Assembly (NCBI GenBank): GCA_963971405.1
Contig: OZ020484.1
Location: 2,170,001 to 2,234,000 of the forward strand
Direction of reading: 5' to 3'
Length of the DNA stretch: 64,000 bases
Source of the DNA: Psococerastis gibbosa
Lineage: Eukaryota; Arthropoda; Insecta; Psocodea; Psocidae
Below, piece by piece: positions 21,377 through 32,599 of the stretch (within the stretch, counting starts at the first letter, position 1; each line of letters begins with the position of its first letter). The position numbers and the translations under genes are program-made. The notes beneath the pieces were generated by a model. That model did not search any database. It was not told the DNA's origin and worked only from the letters and a program-made list of their open reading frames with translations.

Positions 21377-22105
21377 TTTTTGCTTTCCAATTTATGCGTA
21401 GTATAAGGAAAGCTTTGTGACGGTCGAAATTTTCGATTCCGAGATTTCAACGGATTTACACGTTTTGAGGTCCCAGGAACCCAAAAAAGTGGTTTTTACG
21501 AAATGTCTGTCTGTCTGTCATTCTGTCTGTCTGTCTGTCTGTGCGGGCAAACTACTCGGTCGATCTTGATGAAATTCGGCATGTAGGTTCACAAAAATCA
21601 TACCTCGGAATATTTTTTTTTATTTGGGGCTAACTTAATTTGGGGGGGTTTTATTCTCAAAAAACTCCAAAAAAACGTCTAAAAAAATTATTTCTCAAAA
21701 ACGGCTCCAACGATTTCTTTTAAATTCACATATATTGCAGTCGTTATTAATATTAACGAAATGCGTGGGGTCACTTGCCCCTTGATAGGTTGCTTCTGGG
21801 GGTAAAAAAATAAAAATAACTAAATTTTAATGAAAAATGACTAAAAAATAATTTTTCTGCGAAACCTTTCTATCGATGATTTCTGTTAAATTGAGTAACG
21901 CAACCGGACAGGTTGCTTTCCCAGAAAAGTATTTGGTTTTGTAAAAAAAAAAAAATGTTTTTTTGAAAAAATGATAGAAAATTCACGCTCAAATGCATTG
22001 CGTGCCCTGTCAGTATTGCTGTGTGGTAATGTGTTGGTCTGACCTATCTAGAATTTACCGGAAAATTATTTACCATGAAATTACTCGGACCGGTTCTTTT
22101 AGTTT
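21377..22105 (+). repeat. Family A MITE-like repeat, long copy
   Basis: Nearly collinear with 7274-8010, with an expanded TCTG tract at about 21504-21542. Ends near CGGACCGGTTCTTTTAG, the inner part of the terminal repeat seen at 41402 and 55367. Confidence 0.75.
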
Positions 22106-23039
22106 GATTTTACGTACGCTAACAGCTTTAATAGCCTATTCGTGGTTCGTGGTTCCTGAACCGGATTACATTATATTATAGTACCAGGAGACCGAACATA
22201 AAGCTGCTGTGATAATCCAGCTAACTTGGTACATATCATAGGTATCACCATTCTTGTGTTTGTCCTGATATTTTTGACAGCTCTACGATTAAGATTTCAT
22301 GTTTACCCTCTTAAGGCTTTTCCCTCTTTGTCTCTGTAGAACATCTGCACTCCAGAATCAGACGATTTTCATTTTTTATGACATGAATTATTAATTAATT
22401 GAAGATATCGTCTGGAATATAGGCAACTATTTCATTTCATCATAGTTATCAAAAAGTATAAATACTAAATTAAAAATGTTTAATTTTTGGTGTTGTAGCC
22501 TAATTATTCCATCAAAATTACTGGGGACTAAAATTCCACTTATTGTAAAATTCGTGGAAAATTAGCAACACCAAAAATTAAAAATTTAAATTGAGTGTAA
22601 GGGAAGGCTTTATAACCCTAACTTAATAATACAACAAAAGTTCATCATATTCTTAGTAGCTTGTCAATTGACATATTAAGTTATTGTAATGTTGTAATGG
22701 CCCTTTTATAACATGCGGGTCTAGGTTAAGCATAAAATAAACAAGAAAAGCTTGCAGTTTCACAAGGCTTGTAAGAAGGAAACACTTTGCCCAATGTAAA
22801 CACTTCTTCTTCTTCAGCCAACGCCCGTCCTTGGCTGTTAGGGTTTATTTTTCAAAAAACCGGGAGATTTCAGTTATGCCTATACAGTATACACCATATA
22901 CAGCATATTATGTTGTTCTGTGGTATACACTATACCTATTTTTCTAATTTTTTTTCGACATCTAGAGCGAAGTACAATGGCTTCAAAAACATAGAGGGCC
23001 TCCACGGACGTACGCAGCTTTTAAACATTTAGATTTGAC
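22106..23039. other. Gene-free stretch
   Basis: AT-rich with no recognisable gene. An imperfect inverted pair lies around 22440-22600 (TAAAAATGTTTAATTTTTGGTGTTG against CAACACCAAAAATTAAAAATTTAAA). Confidence 0.4.
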
Positions 23040-24430
23040 AGGTGACGAATGCAATTGTACACAAGGGGGCCCGGGGGTCTCCCCCGCTAGAAAGTTTTTG
23101 AAAAATTGGCTTAAATAGTGAGGTTTTAGGCACTTCGATAGCAGTAACATCCAGACTAATAGCGGGGTTTGACAGGCGAAAAATGGAATTGCTTACAAGG
23201 GGGGCCCGGGGGTCTCCCCCGGTAGAAAAATTTTGAAAAGTTGGCTTAAATTAATGTGGTTTTACGCATAATTCAAGGGCGGGTCCAGGACAGATTTTCG
23301 GAGGGGGCCATTCCGGGAAAAGTGGGTGTAGCCTACCAAGCCAAACTATGTTTTAGCGATTGTGCAATTGGTGTGTTTGTTAGCGAAACTAGGCACATTA
23401 ATTTACAGTGCATCCGGGGGAAAAATTTGAAAATATAACGGCAAAATAGTGAGGTTTACGCATTTTAACAGCAGCAATAGTGCAGCAATAATTCTTATTC
23501 ATATTTATCGAAACAGGGGAGCCCGGGGGTGTCCTCCGGAGGACCAAATATGAAAATGTAAGAGCAAAATAGTTGGGTTTTACTCATTTAAACAGCAGCA
23601 ATAATCCTTATTCATATTGCGGGTAACAGGGGGAAAAATTTGAAAACACAAGGGAAAAATAGTGGGGTTTTACGCATTTTAACAGCAGCAGCAGTAATCC
23701 TTATTCATAATGCTGGTTACAGGGGGGCCCGGGGGTCTCCCCCGGAGGAAAAATTTGAAAATATAGGGGCAAAATAGTGGGGTGTTACGCATTTTAACAG
23801 CAGTAAAGTATTGATTTTTTAAAGCTGCAAAGGAATGCTGAAATGCTTATTCAAATTGCTGGAAATAGGGGGGCCCGGGGGTCTCCCACGGGGGAACAAT
23901 TTGAAAATATAAGTTCCAAATAGTGGCGTTTCACGATTTTTACAGCAGAATAATTTATAATTTAAACATGGAAGACATATTCATGATTCCATACTAAGGG
24001 TTTTGTTTAGAATGTCCTATTATATATAGTGTATATGCTAATTCTTTTTTTGGGGGGGGGGGGCGGCAGGGCTAGTAGTGGCAAACATGGGGGCCCGGGG
24101 GTCTTCCCCAGTAGAAAAATTTCTGGCTTAGATTTATGGGGTTTTACGCATATTGATAGCAGTAACATTTAGATTTTAAAGGCGAAGAATACAATTGTAC
24201 ATAAGGGGGCCCGCGGGGGTCTCTCCCGGTTGAAAATGTTGGAAAAATTGGCTTGATATTGTGGGGCTTTACGCATTTTCATTTTGATGACGTTCAGATT
24301 TTACATGCGATGAATTAATTAGGTAGTTGGAAACAAGGGGGTGCCATGGGTCTCCCCCGGTTGAAAATTTTTGAAAAACAATAGTGGGGTTTTACGCAGA
24401 TTGATAGCTGTAACATTAATTAGAATTTAC
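23040..24430 (+). repeat. GC-core tandem array, about 9 diverged units
   Basis: Units of roughly 110-230 bp. Each has a GC core GGGGGCCCGGGGGTCTCCCC (near 23065, 23200, 23517, 23720, 23867, 24088, 24205, with a weak one at 24340), then A-rich AAATTTGAAAATATAGGGG, then TAGTGGGGTTTTACGCATTT, then AACAGCAGTAA. Stop codons occur in all frames. Isolated units are found at 6700-6790, 35550-35640 and 42745-42900. Spacing is irregular and units differ, so it is not a CRISPR or a homogeneous satellite. Confidence 0.8.
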
Positions 24431-24639
24431 TGGCGATGAATACAATTGCCCACAATACGATTAAAATTTATACTAGCCTATATCGTAAAATTGCATCACT
24501 CAATGTTCATGTCTTACAAATACAGGGAGATTTTCCGGGACATTTTCCAAAACCGGGAGATTACGGCCTCCCGACAACATTCACCCGGGAGCCGGGAGAT
24601 TGGGCTGAAAACCAGGTATGGCAGGCTTACTTATGCGGG

Positions 24640-24965
24640 GTATCCACCGACCTCGCATTGCAGAATGCAAATGACATTGACGGAAATGTTTGTTTTCCTC
24701 TATGCCATAGTTAAAATTGATCAATGATCATACAGTAAAATCACAAACTAAAATTAAAAAATGGCGTCATGGGATATGTTAAGTACAAACATTTTAATAG
24801 AATTCTATAAAAAGAAAAATTCAAAGGTCCGTCAATGTCATTTGCATTCTGCAATGCGCGGTCGTTGCAATCCCCGCCTAAGTCTTGAATGTCTGCTACC
24901 ACGTCACCGTATTTGTATTTAGCACTAACAGGTCGGTGGAATATGCGCCTTAGGCCATTTAACGC
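24640..24965. repeat. Palindromic MITE-like element, family O, copy 1
   Basis: Left arm CCGACCTCGCATTGCAGAAT then GCAAATGACATTGACGG; right arm CCGTCAATGTCATTTGCATT then CTGCAATGCGCGGTCG. It is followed by AGTCTTGAATGTCTGCTACC. A fuller copy is at 50985-51365 and the outer part alone forms the hairpin at 29641-29783. Confidence 0.75.
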
Positions 24966-26148
24966 CGTGCCGCATAGTAGAGCTGGGCCTTTCCCTCCTG
25001 TATGGTAGTTCGGTTTTCTTCCTCAATGATGATCGGCGTTTCCTTCCCCTTGGAAGCATATATAGGGGTTAATGTTAGCGGAATGACAAGCTTATCCTGT
25101 TTTACCCGCACGCGCTTGCTATAGAAGGGCCCTTAGGCTAATTACTGTTTTATACAGTGACTTTGTTGATAAAATGCAATTCAAGTTTGCTAACTCTATT
25201 CTGCGCACCGCCATTGCGAATCTTTATGTAAATTTGTCATATAAAACATGCATGAGAGTCAATCGCACATCACTCAAGGTCGAGGTCAGGAAAATATTGA
25301 ATAAATTAGCCAATTCAACCGAGACTTAAGCTTTAAAACAGTCGAGTGACTGTCATTCATCAACTATCAACTCCAGTTGCCGGCGTGATACCTTCTTCCA
25401 CTCCACCATGTCCCTTCCAGGCCAACTGGACTCCATCACGGGCTACCTCTCTTTGCACGCAAAGATTTACTAAGATTCCATCATCGCCTTCGGTGACTAT
25501 GTGGTATCGTGCTTATAGTTGTGCGAGTCTACACACCATGCACTCGGAGACTTGTAACTTAACACAATTATTAAGTTACTTAGTGAGGCGAATGAAGACG
25601 TCAGTCGGATACATTGCTTGTATGCGATCAACCTAAAAAAAACTAGCCCCCGCCACTCAAAACATAATAATACAATGCTATATTTTCGAACAAAAGGGTT
25701 GTTCGGCTGAAAATGAACATCCAGTTCTACAATATGTAGATAACTAGATAGATTTATAGGTCCAAGAACCCGCGGGAGCATCCTCAGAACACCACACCAG
25801 TTTCGAAACAATAAAGAAATCCATAAAAATGGATTGATTTTTATATTATTTGTTATGGGGTATTGGATTGGCTTCCCGCTAAGAAAGAATAAAACATAAA
25901 ACTTTTTGTTTTATTTGTGAATTATTACTAATTAACACTATTCTCTTTTTTAATGAAAAAAAATTAAGCAAATGTAACAAAACAAAATATATGTATTCAA
26001 TGCCGAAGAAAATTAAAAAAAGGGCAGGCCGTATTCCAATTATTTGAAGTCTTGTCCGGACCGGCAATTGAGATATAGGCTACTTGAGAGGTATACTTTG
26101 AGCCCACAGGGTAGAGTCGACGGAGGTTCAGAGCTTGTGGCCGGCGAG
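24966..26148. other. Gene-free 3' flank of SOD1
   Basis: Contains a SINE-like copy (25485-25645). A possible polyadenylation signal for SOD1 (AATAAA on minus) is at 25910-25915, about 235 bp past the stop codon. No other gene seen. Confidence 0.45.
25485..25645 (+). repeat. tRNA-derived SINE-like element (family C), copy 2
   Basis: Shares TGCGAGTCTAC, a CTCGGAGACTTGTAAC segment, GAGGCGAATGAAGACG and CGGATACATTG with 17251-17432. The head is more diverged. Confidence 0.6.
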
Positions 26149-29100
26149 TCAAACCTTAGCGATGCCGATGACGCCACATGCTACCCGAGCGCCCGCATTC
26201 CCCGTCGTTTTACTCAGCTCGTGGCCACCCTTGCCCAAGTCGTCGGGGTCGGCGTGAACAACCAGAGTTCTGCAACAAACAGGAGTCAGTCAGGTGAAAT
26301 AGTTAATCACTAGAGATTGATAGGTCAATAAAAAGTGGCCTTAATATTGGTCATATGTTGACCTGGCGACCACACATTCACAAGTTATGCACTAAATTAT
26401 CTTCCTGTGTCTTCCTCCTGCGCACTGCAGCCTCTCGTTAGCCAAGACGTACTAAAAATTGTTTATTTTGCTGTTTTTGACTCCAGAATGCGGTATGGGA
26501 TAGCAACATGGGGAAGCGCCGCTGAGTCCGATCGGGTTTTCAAAGTCCAAAAGCGTGCCATTAGAGCTGTGATTGGGACATGGGATCAACGAGTGTCTTG
26601 TCGACCCTTATTCGAGAAACTCGATATCCTCCCTCTGGCATCAGTGTTTATACTCGAGACCCTGACGTATACTCGCAGGCACTTGCACAAATATGCTTTT
26701 AATGCAGAAACTCACCACCATCAGACACGGAGTGGGGGTGACCTGCACCAGGAGCAATACCGTAGAGCCGCCATGGGAAATTCACCCCACCACTTAGGTG
26801 CGAGGTTGTATAGCCACCTACCCAGCCTCCTAAGGCTTCCAACTTTAGCACCATCCCAATTTAGGAAAGGCGTGATTAGGCTTCTTGGTGTGAACCGCCC
26901 CTACTCCGTGCCTGAATTTTTTGACCACAACTACAACAGTTGAGTTTATATCTTATGTACCGTATTATAGGTTTCTGTGTTTCTGTTTGACGTAATAGAG
27001 TTGTAACGACGCCGAGAATACCATTGTATTTTTAAAATGGCCAATACATGACTTATGATACCGTAAGCATTGGCATTCGCTGATGATGTGATAATGCGGG
27101 ATTTGACAGTAGAAGTCCCGATTACATAAAATAGTATATGAAACTGGAAGAATGGTTTCTGGATAGAAGTACTGATGGAATTTGGGTTGAAAATTAATAT
27201 TAAAGATCGCAAAAAGGTGATGAAATGTGATGACAGTGCGCAGGAATAGCTGGACGTGCTAATCCAACAATAAGACTGACGCCTGCTGGTGATGAGGAAC
27301 TAAGAATATCACCTTCTGCATGTAATAATCCAAGGGAAGATAGGATGGAAGTCTCCCGGCAGAAGAACATCCTGGTTGAAAACCTGAGGCAGTAGTTTGG
27401 CAAGAGCATTACTTCCCTTTTCAGAGCAGCAGTCTCCAAGATCCAAATTGCCATAATGATCGCCAATCCTGGATCGGGATCACATGTCCCCATTCTACCG
27501 CAGGGATCAGTGGCTAAAATTAGGTGAAAGAAGAACTTTCCACTCATTATTATTAGTATTTAAGTTTTGAATAGTGCAGTTCCTTCATATCTATATGACC
27601 ACCTAAAGCCATTGAATTCCCGTAAAAATGGACTTGTATTGCGAATACCCCGACATAACACAGCTTTATAAAATATACCATATTATGGTAGTTCTTTTTT
27701 GTAAATGTCTGCCGCCAGTGGAACTCCCTAGATAAGGATATTAGATCGCAGCCAAAGATTCGTGGGTTCAACAGCCAGTTGCTGAAAAAATTTCTAGGAA
27801 CAGAATAGCTTTAGAATACGATTAATGTCTAGGCTTATACTGTACTTTACTGTATGCCTTTTTATAACCACGTTCAGAATAAGTTCTTTTTATGCATTGT
27901 TAGAATAAGATTGTTTGGACGTGGGTTAGGCAGAAAGACTTTCTAGTCTCGCCACGTAAATATAAGACGTTTATTATTATTATTATTAACTAGAGTTATG
28001 CAGAAAGAAAGATATAAAATTGCCTTTATTTTCATATTGGACAAACTATTTAATAACAATTAGGTATTAGTTAGAGGTTAAGCCCCACGACTCCAAGAGG
28101 CTTCAAACAAACTACCCGAGATTGCATTCTGCTATTACAAAAGTAGTGGTCCTTCAACCATAACCAGTTCCGCTGAAAGCTAAATTGCTCACCTTCCAAT
28201 AATATTGTGTGCACCATTGAGAGAAATGAGCTTGTCCTGCACGTTCACTTTGGCCACCCCCGAGCCGTCAGCCACTACATTGCCCAAGTCTCCGACATGA
28301 CGGACTTCGTCGTCAGGCCCGCCATGCTCCTTACTCAGAGGGTTGAAGTGTGGTCCGGCGGATGTGCAGCCGTCGGTGGTGTCTCCAAACGCGTGCACAT
28401 GGAACCCGTGCAGGCCTTCAGTCAGACCAGTCACTTGGCCGCTTACAACGACCGGGGATGAAGAGTCCTAAAAAGAGAGAATAAGTTATTGTATTATTTT
28501 TTTTCTTTTATGCCACGCTTGTGGCATATGCGCCAAGACTAAATTAAGAAAATTAAAACGATGGCTGTGAAGTAAGATGGTTTCATAACAGGGTTAGGAG
28601 TTCAGTGTGCTGGAGAAAGGCTGAAAGTGAGATGACATTGCTAGTGTCGTCTCCCAGGATTAGAGAGAGTGTGGATTTTAAACTGTATTAATAATGTTAA
28701 AGAATGACTGTACTCATTTACCGGCGGAAGGTGTGGATCATAGACAAATAACTAATGTGGATAATGGAGTAATCGCATAACAACTACGCCATCTTGAATT
28801 TGACTGTTATACCTGTTTTGTAAGAAAAATTTATTGGCCTTTCATGGGCGACCTGCGGACAGTACCCCAGCGCCCTGGCTGTAAAAGGCCAGCCATATAA
28901 GAGACAAGGGTACTTCTTTTGACAAGTACCCGAATACTGCACGGCGCAAATACAGATAGATTGACGAATATTTGAATATCTCAGTTAATAATGGCTAACT
29001 TGAATTGAACCTTTATCGAGAATTACATATGCGTAAGAAAAGAAATACCTAAAATTTACATTATCTAAAAATCCTTATATCATTTGCCGGAGCGAAGACG

Positions 29101-29349
29101 CCGTGGTTCATCCCTCCCCGCTTTGGAACCCCAAAAGGCAATACAAGATTGAGTAAATGTTTTCTTGGCCCTTATCACTTATCGACCTAAGCAAATTCAG
29201 CACCGGTAATAAGTTTGACCTTGAATTAAGTTTAAAACTTTGGGGCGTCAGCTATGAATAATATATAAATTTAACTTTACCTTTTGGTCAAAATATATAG
29301 TGCCGGAAACCTTGTCTCCCCGTAGAACGCATACAGCTTTCGCAGCCAT
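26149..29349 (-). CDS. SOD1: Cytosolic Cu/Zn superoxide dismutase
   Basis: Converts superoxide to oxygen and hydrogen peroxide. CDS = 29349-29281, 28467-28193 and 26269-26149, giving 154 residues plus TGA, with GT/AG borders and agreeing phases. The copper/zinc ligands are all present: GFHVHAFGD (two Cu His), [14 protein letters not shown] (bridging and Zn His), VRHVGDLGN (Zn His and Asp) and LVVHADPDD (Cu His). The disulphide cysteines sit in [11 protein letters not shown] and [12 protein letters not shown]. The electrostatic-loop region [20 protein letters not shown], which includes the active-site Arg, is intact. No signal peptide precedes [12 protein letters not shown], so it is the intracellular form. 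Intron 2 (26270-28192) contains antisense LINE remnants. Upstream and divergent is the ARL14EP-like gene. Confidence 0.97.
26395..26943 (+). pseudogene. Non-LTR retrotransposon RT C-terminal fragment
   Basis: An open frame of about 178 codons ending at 26943 encodes [60 protein letters not shown] and [12 protein letters not shown], then a C-terminal tail [14 protein letters not shown]. This is the post-catalytic part of a Jockey/CR1-like reverse transcriptase ORF; the catalytic FADD region is absent. It lies antisense inside SOD1 intron 2. Open over its length, so fairly young, but 5' truncated. Confidence 0.8.
27050..27985 (+). pseudogene. Degenerate LINE 3' portion with RT FADD box and TTA tail
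   Basis: Around 27069-27100 the frame reads [16 protein letters not shown], the RT active-site motif, followed by stops. At about 27700-27790 a later piece reads [20 protein letters not shown] then [10 protein letters not shown], like a LINE ORF2 C-terminus. A simple (TTA)n tail sits at 27970-27988. The intervening part is too decayed to follow, so these may be one element or two. It is antisense to SOD1, in intron 2. Confidence 0.55.
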
Positions 29350-29535
29350 TTCAGTCGTTTAATTGGAATGAGCTTGAAGAAATTACCGGCACCGGTGCAA
29401 AGTTCAAAGTCAAAGTGACTCGACAAAAGCAGAGCAGGGCAGGCAAGGCAAATTCACATTCCAAACAGGAAACACAGGAAATGAGGAAAATAAACTTTCA
29501 ATTCAGCCAACATGCGGAACAAAAATTCCCTTCCC

Positions 29536-29576
29536 TATAAAATTAGCCCGTTTTAGCGGTCCGCGGCCCGTCAGTC
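29536..29576 (+). promoter_or_regulatory. Possible TATA and initiator pair facing the ARL14EP-like gene
   Basis: TATAAAA at 29536-29542 is followed by an arthropod-like initiator TCAGTC at 29571-29576, a slightly long spacing. It lies just upstream of the SOD1 start and points away from it. If used, the 5' leader would run towards 29640 (TTTAG|GTGCCC, a possible donor), with a plausible acceptor at 31420 before the ARL14EP-like ORF. This would place the hairpin and the Tc1 element in a leader intron. Confidence 0.3.
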
Positions 29577-29640
29577 GCTACTCGCCACTTGCCAGTCCAG
29601 TAATGCAGTAACTAGTATTTAGACGTATTTCCTGTATTTA

Positions 29641-29783
29641 GGTGCCCATTCCACATACGTACAACGTCAATGAAAATTATGAAATTGAAGGTGGTAGCAG
29701 ACATTAAAGACATACTAAAAATTCTGCTACCACCTTCAATTTCATAATTTTCATTGACGTTGTACGTATGTGGAATGGGCGCC
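29641..29783. repeat. Near-perfect 60-bp-arm hairpin (family O outer arms)
   Basis: Arms 29641-29700 and 29724-29783 are inverse complements with one mismatch I can see, around a 23-bp spacer. The arms begin GGTGCCCATTCCACATACGT and end AAGGTGGTAGCAG. Terminal blocks GCGCCCATTCC and GTGGTAGCAGACATT also occur in the larger palindrome at 50985-51365, so this is a short derivative of that family. It lies between SOD1 and the ARL14EP-like gene. Confidence 0.85.
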
Positions 29784-29849
29784 TTAGTAAGTAAAATTTA
29801 AGCATTGAAGCCTGAAGCAAATCAGTTATCGATGGACTCTGTTGATATA

Positions 29850-31373
29850 CAGTGTTGCTCATAATAATAGGGACACTTCGAATTTTTCAATTTTTTTTTT
29901 AAACCCAATGAGATACCACAATTATAGTCAGCAGTAGTTGACGGCTTGGTTAGCTGAATATTTTTTGTGAGTTTGGTTAAAAAGTATCAAGAAGTTAAAG
30001 CGTTCAAGAATTTTTTTAAATTTTCGCTGGTCATAATAATATGGACGCGAGTTTAGTTTTTGTTTTTATTTAAGCCAAAAACAAAGAAAATTTAAAAATC
30101 TGCCCAAGGCCTCTTGCCACTTAAAATCTCAATATATTTTTAGAAAATGGGCCGCATGAAACATTGCTCTGATGATGAAAGAAGAATTATCTGCGGCTTG
30201 CGGAAGAAAGGGTTTAGCGTCAGAAAAATTGCTGATTTAGTCTATCGATCAAAAACAATGGTGGCCAACGCGTTAAAGGAACAAACTGCAGTCGAAAAAA
30301 GAGGTCGGGCTAGGAAGACATCCGAAAATTTTGACCGTTTCCTTGTCCGCGAATCCAAGCGCGACCCATTCGCCTCCTCAAGAACGCTAAAGGAACGTGT
30401 TGGTGCGTCAATCAGCCCCGGTACAATTCGACAACGTTTTTTTGAAGCTGGACTGCCATCCAGGATTCCCAGGAAGGTGCCATTGTCGTCCAAAAAGAAC
30501 ATAAAGGATCGCTTGAGGTTTGCTCATACACACCGCCATCGGGTCAATTGGAGGAACGTCCTAAGGAGCGATGAAACCAAGATAAATCTCTTTGGGTCTG
30601 ATGGCCAGCAGTTCGTGAGACGCCGCATTCAATCCTAAGTACACCAGGAAGACTGTTAGGTTTGGTGGAGGAAACATAATGGCATGGGGTTGTTTCTCGT
30701 TCAACGGAGTTGGTCCTATTCACCTCATCAGGAACATTATGACTAAGGAAATCTATCGGGACATAATAGAAAATGAAATGCTTCCTTATGCAGAATTAAA
30801 CATGCCACTGCTGTGGCAATTCCAACAAGATAATGACCCAAAACATTAATCGAAGTTGGTGAAGAACTGGTTCGCGGGGAAAAAATATCTGTTATGGAGT
30901 GGCCAGCACAATCACCAGACTTGAATCCGATAGAAAACTTATGGAATGAACTTAAGAAGAGTATTGCTAAAGATACAATCAAGAACAAAGACCACATTTG
31001 GCAAGAAGTTCAAAAAGCGTGGTACAACATCCCTGTGTCTGTTTGCCAGAATTTCGTCACTTCAATGAACTCAAGATGCAATGCTGTTCTTCATAACAAG
31101 GGACAATCTACCAAGTATTGATGATTAAATTGTAATTTGTTAATTTATCTGCATTTTATTAAAGAAGTAAAGGTGATGTCCCTATTATTATGACCGACGT
31201 ATTTTTGAAAATCTTCATTAGATTCTCACGTTCTTGGGCAATTGGGATGAAATTTACACAACATATCAAACTTCTTGCCTTGTTATTTACTGCTAACAAT
31301 CAAGGCCAAAACTCTTGCCATTTTGGAGATTTTAGGAAAATTCACTGTGTCCCTATTATTATGAGCAACACTG
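29850..31373 (+). mobile_element. Tc1-like DD34E transposon with IR/DR ends, near-intact
   Basis: 1524 bp, flanked by TA on both sides. The outer terminal repeats (29850-29876, 31347-31373) start CAGTGTTGCTCATAATAATA. Inner direct-repeat copies lie at 30029-30047 and 31178-31195, an IR/DR layout like Sleeping Beauty or Minos; the sequence between the repeats is not conserved between the two ends. The transposase begins at 30147: helix-turn-helix (DDERRIICGLRKKGFSVRKI), RGRARKTSENFDRF, then VLRSDETKINLFG. It shifts frame near 30630, continues through FGGGNIMAWGCFS to QQDNDPKH, meets one stop codon after the His, and ends SPDLNPIENLWNEL and onwards to 31121. All three catalytic acidic residues are present and the last two are 34 residues apart. 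Only one frameshift and one nonsense codon break it. Confidence 0.9.
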
Positions 31374-31466
31374 TATATGGATACATTATGATGTACATGT
31401 TATGGTATTCTGTGCTGTAGACTGAAGACTTCAGTGATTCAGTGAATAGTGACTAAAAAATCTGAA

Positions 31467-31916
31467 ATGAATATAGAAGAAATTACATTATCTGACTCGG
31501 ATCCAGAGCCAGAAGCTGTTGCTTCACATAAGAGTGGGGAGCCCGGTCCGTTTACTTGCCCGGCGAAGACAGGACAGACTAGTAAGGTAGATGAAGTGTC
31601 AAGAAGAGGAAAAGAAATAGTGGTAACTACTGAACCCGAACTTAGTCAAAGGGAGCGTCGCAAACGGAAAACCAGAATGAAAAGTAACAACGCGCGAAAT
31701 GGTTTAGCGAATGATGAAAAAGGTCTCATTATTGGTACCGGTCTAGACTTGTGCGATTGTCTGAATGAGGCTTGCCCTGGCTGTTGGTATCCCTGTTGGA
31801 ACTGTCGGTCTACAAAATGTGGAGTGGAGTGTAAAAAGGGGCGAAAATATATTGTAGAGACTGTTGAGAACGAAGCTGACGCGACTGAAGTCAAGAATCC
31901 GGTCATGAAAGACTAG
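31467..31916 (+). CDS. ARL14EP-domain protein, 149 residues
   Basis: Single-exon coding region from ATG 31467 to TAG 31916; an in-frame GTG lies 18 bp upstream but ATG is preferred. The N-terminal half is acidic then basic (EEITLSDSDPEPE; RERRKRKTRMKSN), a disordered region with a likely nuclear-localisation-type cluster. Residues ~93-127 form the cysteine-rich core DLCDCLNEACPGCWYPC-WNCRSTKCGVECKKGRKY, matching the spacing of the ARL14EP (ARF7 effector) domain. In mammals that protein links ARL14/ARF7 to myosin 1E in MHC-II transport, and other members occur in chromatin complexes; which role applies here is unknown. Possible polyadenylation signal AATAAA at 32320-32325. It starts 94 bp after the Tc1 element. 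A family member rather than a certain orthologue, so no symbol given. Confidence 0.8.
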   Translation: MNIEEITLSDSDPEPEAVASHKSGEPGPFTCPAKTGQTSKVDEVSRRGKEIVVTTEPELSQRERRKRKTRMKSNNARNGLANDEKGLIIGTGLDLCDCLNEACPGCWYPCWNCRSTKCGVECKKGRKYIVETVENEADATEVKNPVMKD

Positions 31917-32599
31917 GCTATTTTTTCTTCAATTCAAGAGAGAATACAACATAACCAATGTCTACAAAAAGAAAATTGTAGTAATTCAAATGTATTAGTT
32001 TCATTAGATTTGGTAGTATGACAAATGTGAATGAACAATGTCACTCCGGGTAGCTACAGCTGTCATTGAAGATGTCACCCAAACATTGATGCCCCCGAAG
32101 TGCTTATAATCGTTGGGAGAGTCTTGGAAGAGAGTATTTGATATTGAAAGTCGGTCAGATGAGTAATAATCTCCTGATGTGTACTATTGTCGTAATATAG
32201 CTACATAGTTAACCTGCTGCGTGCTAGAACAATGATAATAGTATTATAACCTTCAATCTTATAGTCTCAGACCCACGAAGGAGGGATCATAGATGGCTTC
32301 CGAAATATATCATAATCTAAATAAAATAAGAACAAAATGCCATGCAGAAGCAAACGTGTAATTATATTAGGCTTATGTCTATATTATATTGTTCTGTGCA
32401 TTGAATGGAGAAGGGAGGGACGGGGCATTTAGAAGGTATACCTATACCAATTTATTTCCCTAATTACTTACATAACTGGACATTCCTTCATCTTCTCCTC
32501 AATTTCGATCTTCAATCCCAAAATATCTTTGGCCCGATAGACACGGACGAGTCTTTTCCATTGTAGCCAGCCCATAGGGCTAGTATAGATTACTTAACG

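Noticed and set aside
23040..24430. CRISPR-like array of repeats
   Set aside because: Unit lengths vary from about 110 to 230 bp, repeats are diverged over their whole length, and the context is eukaryotic.
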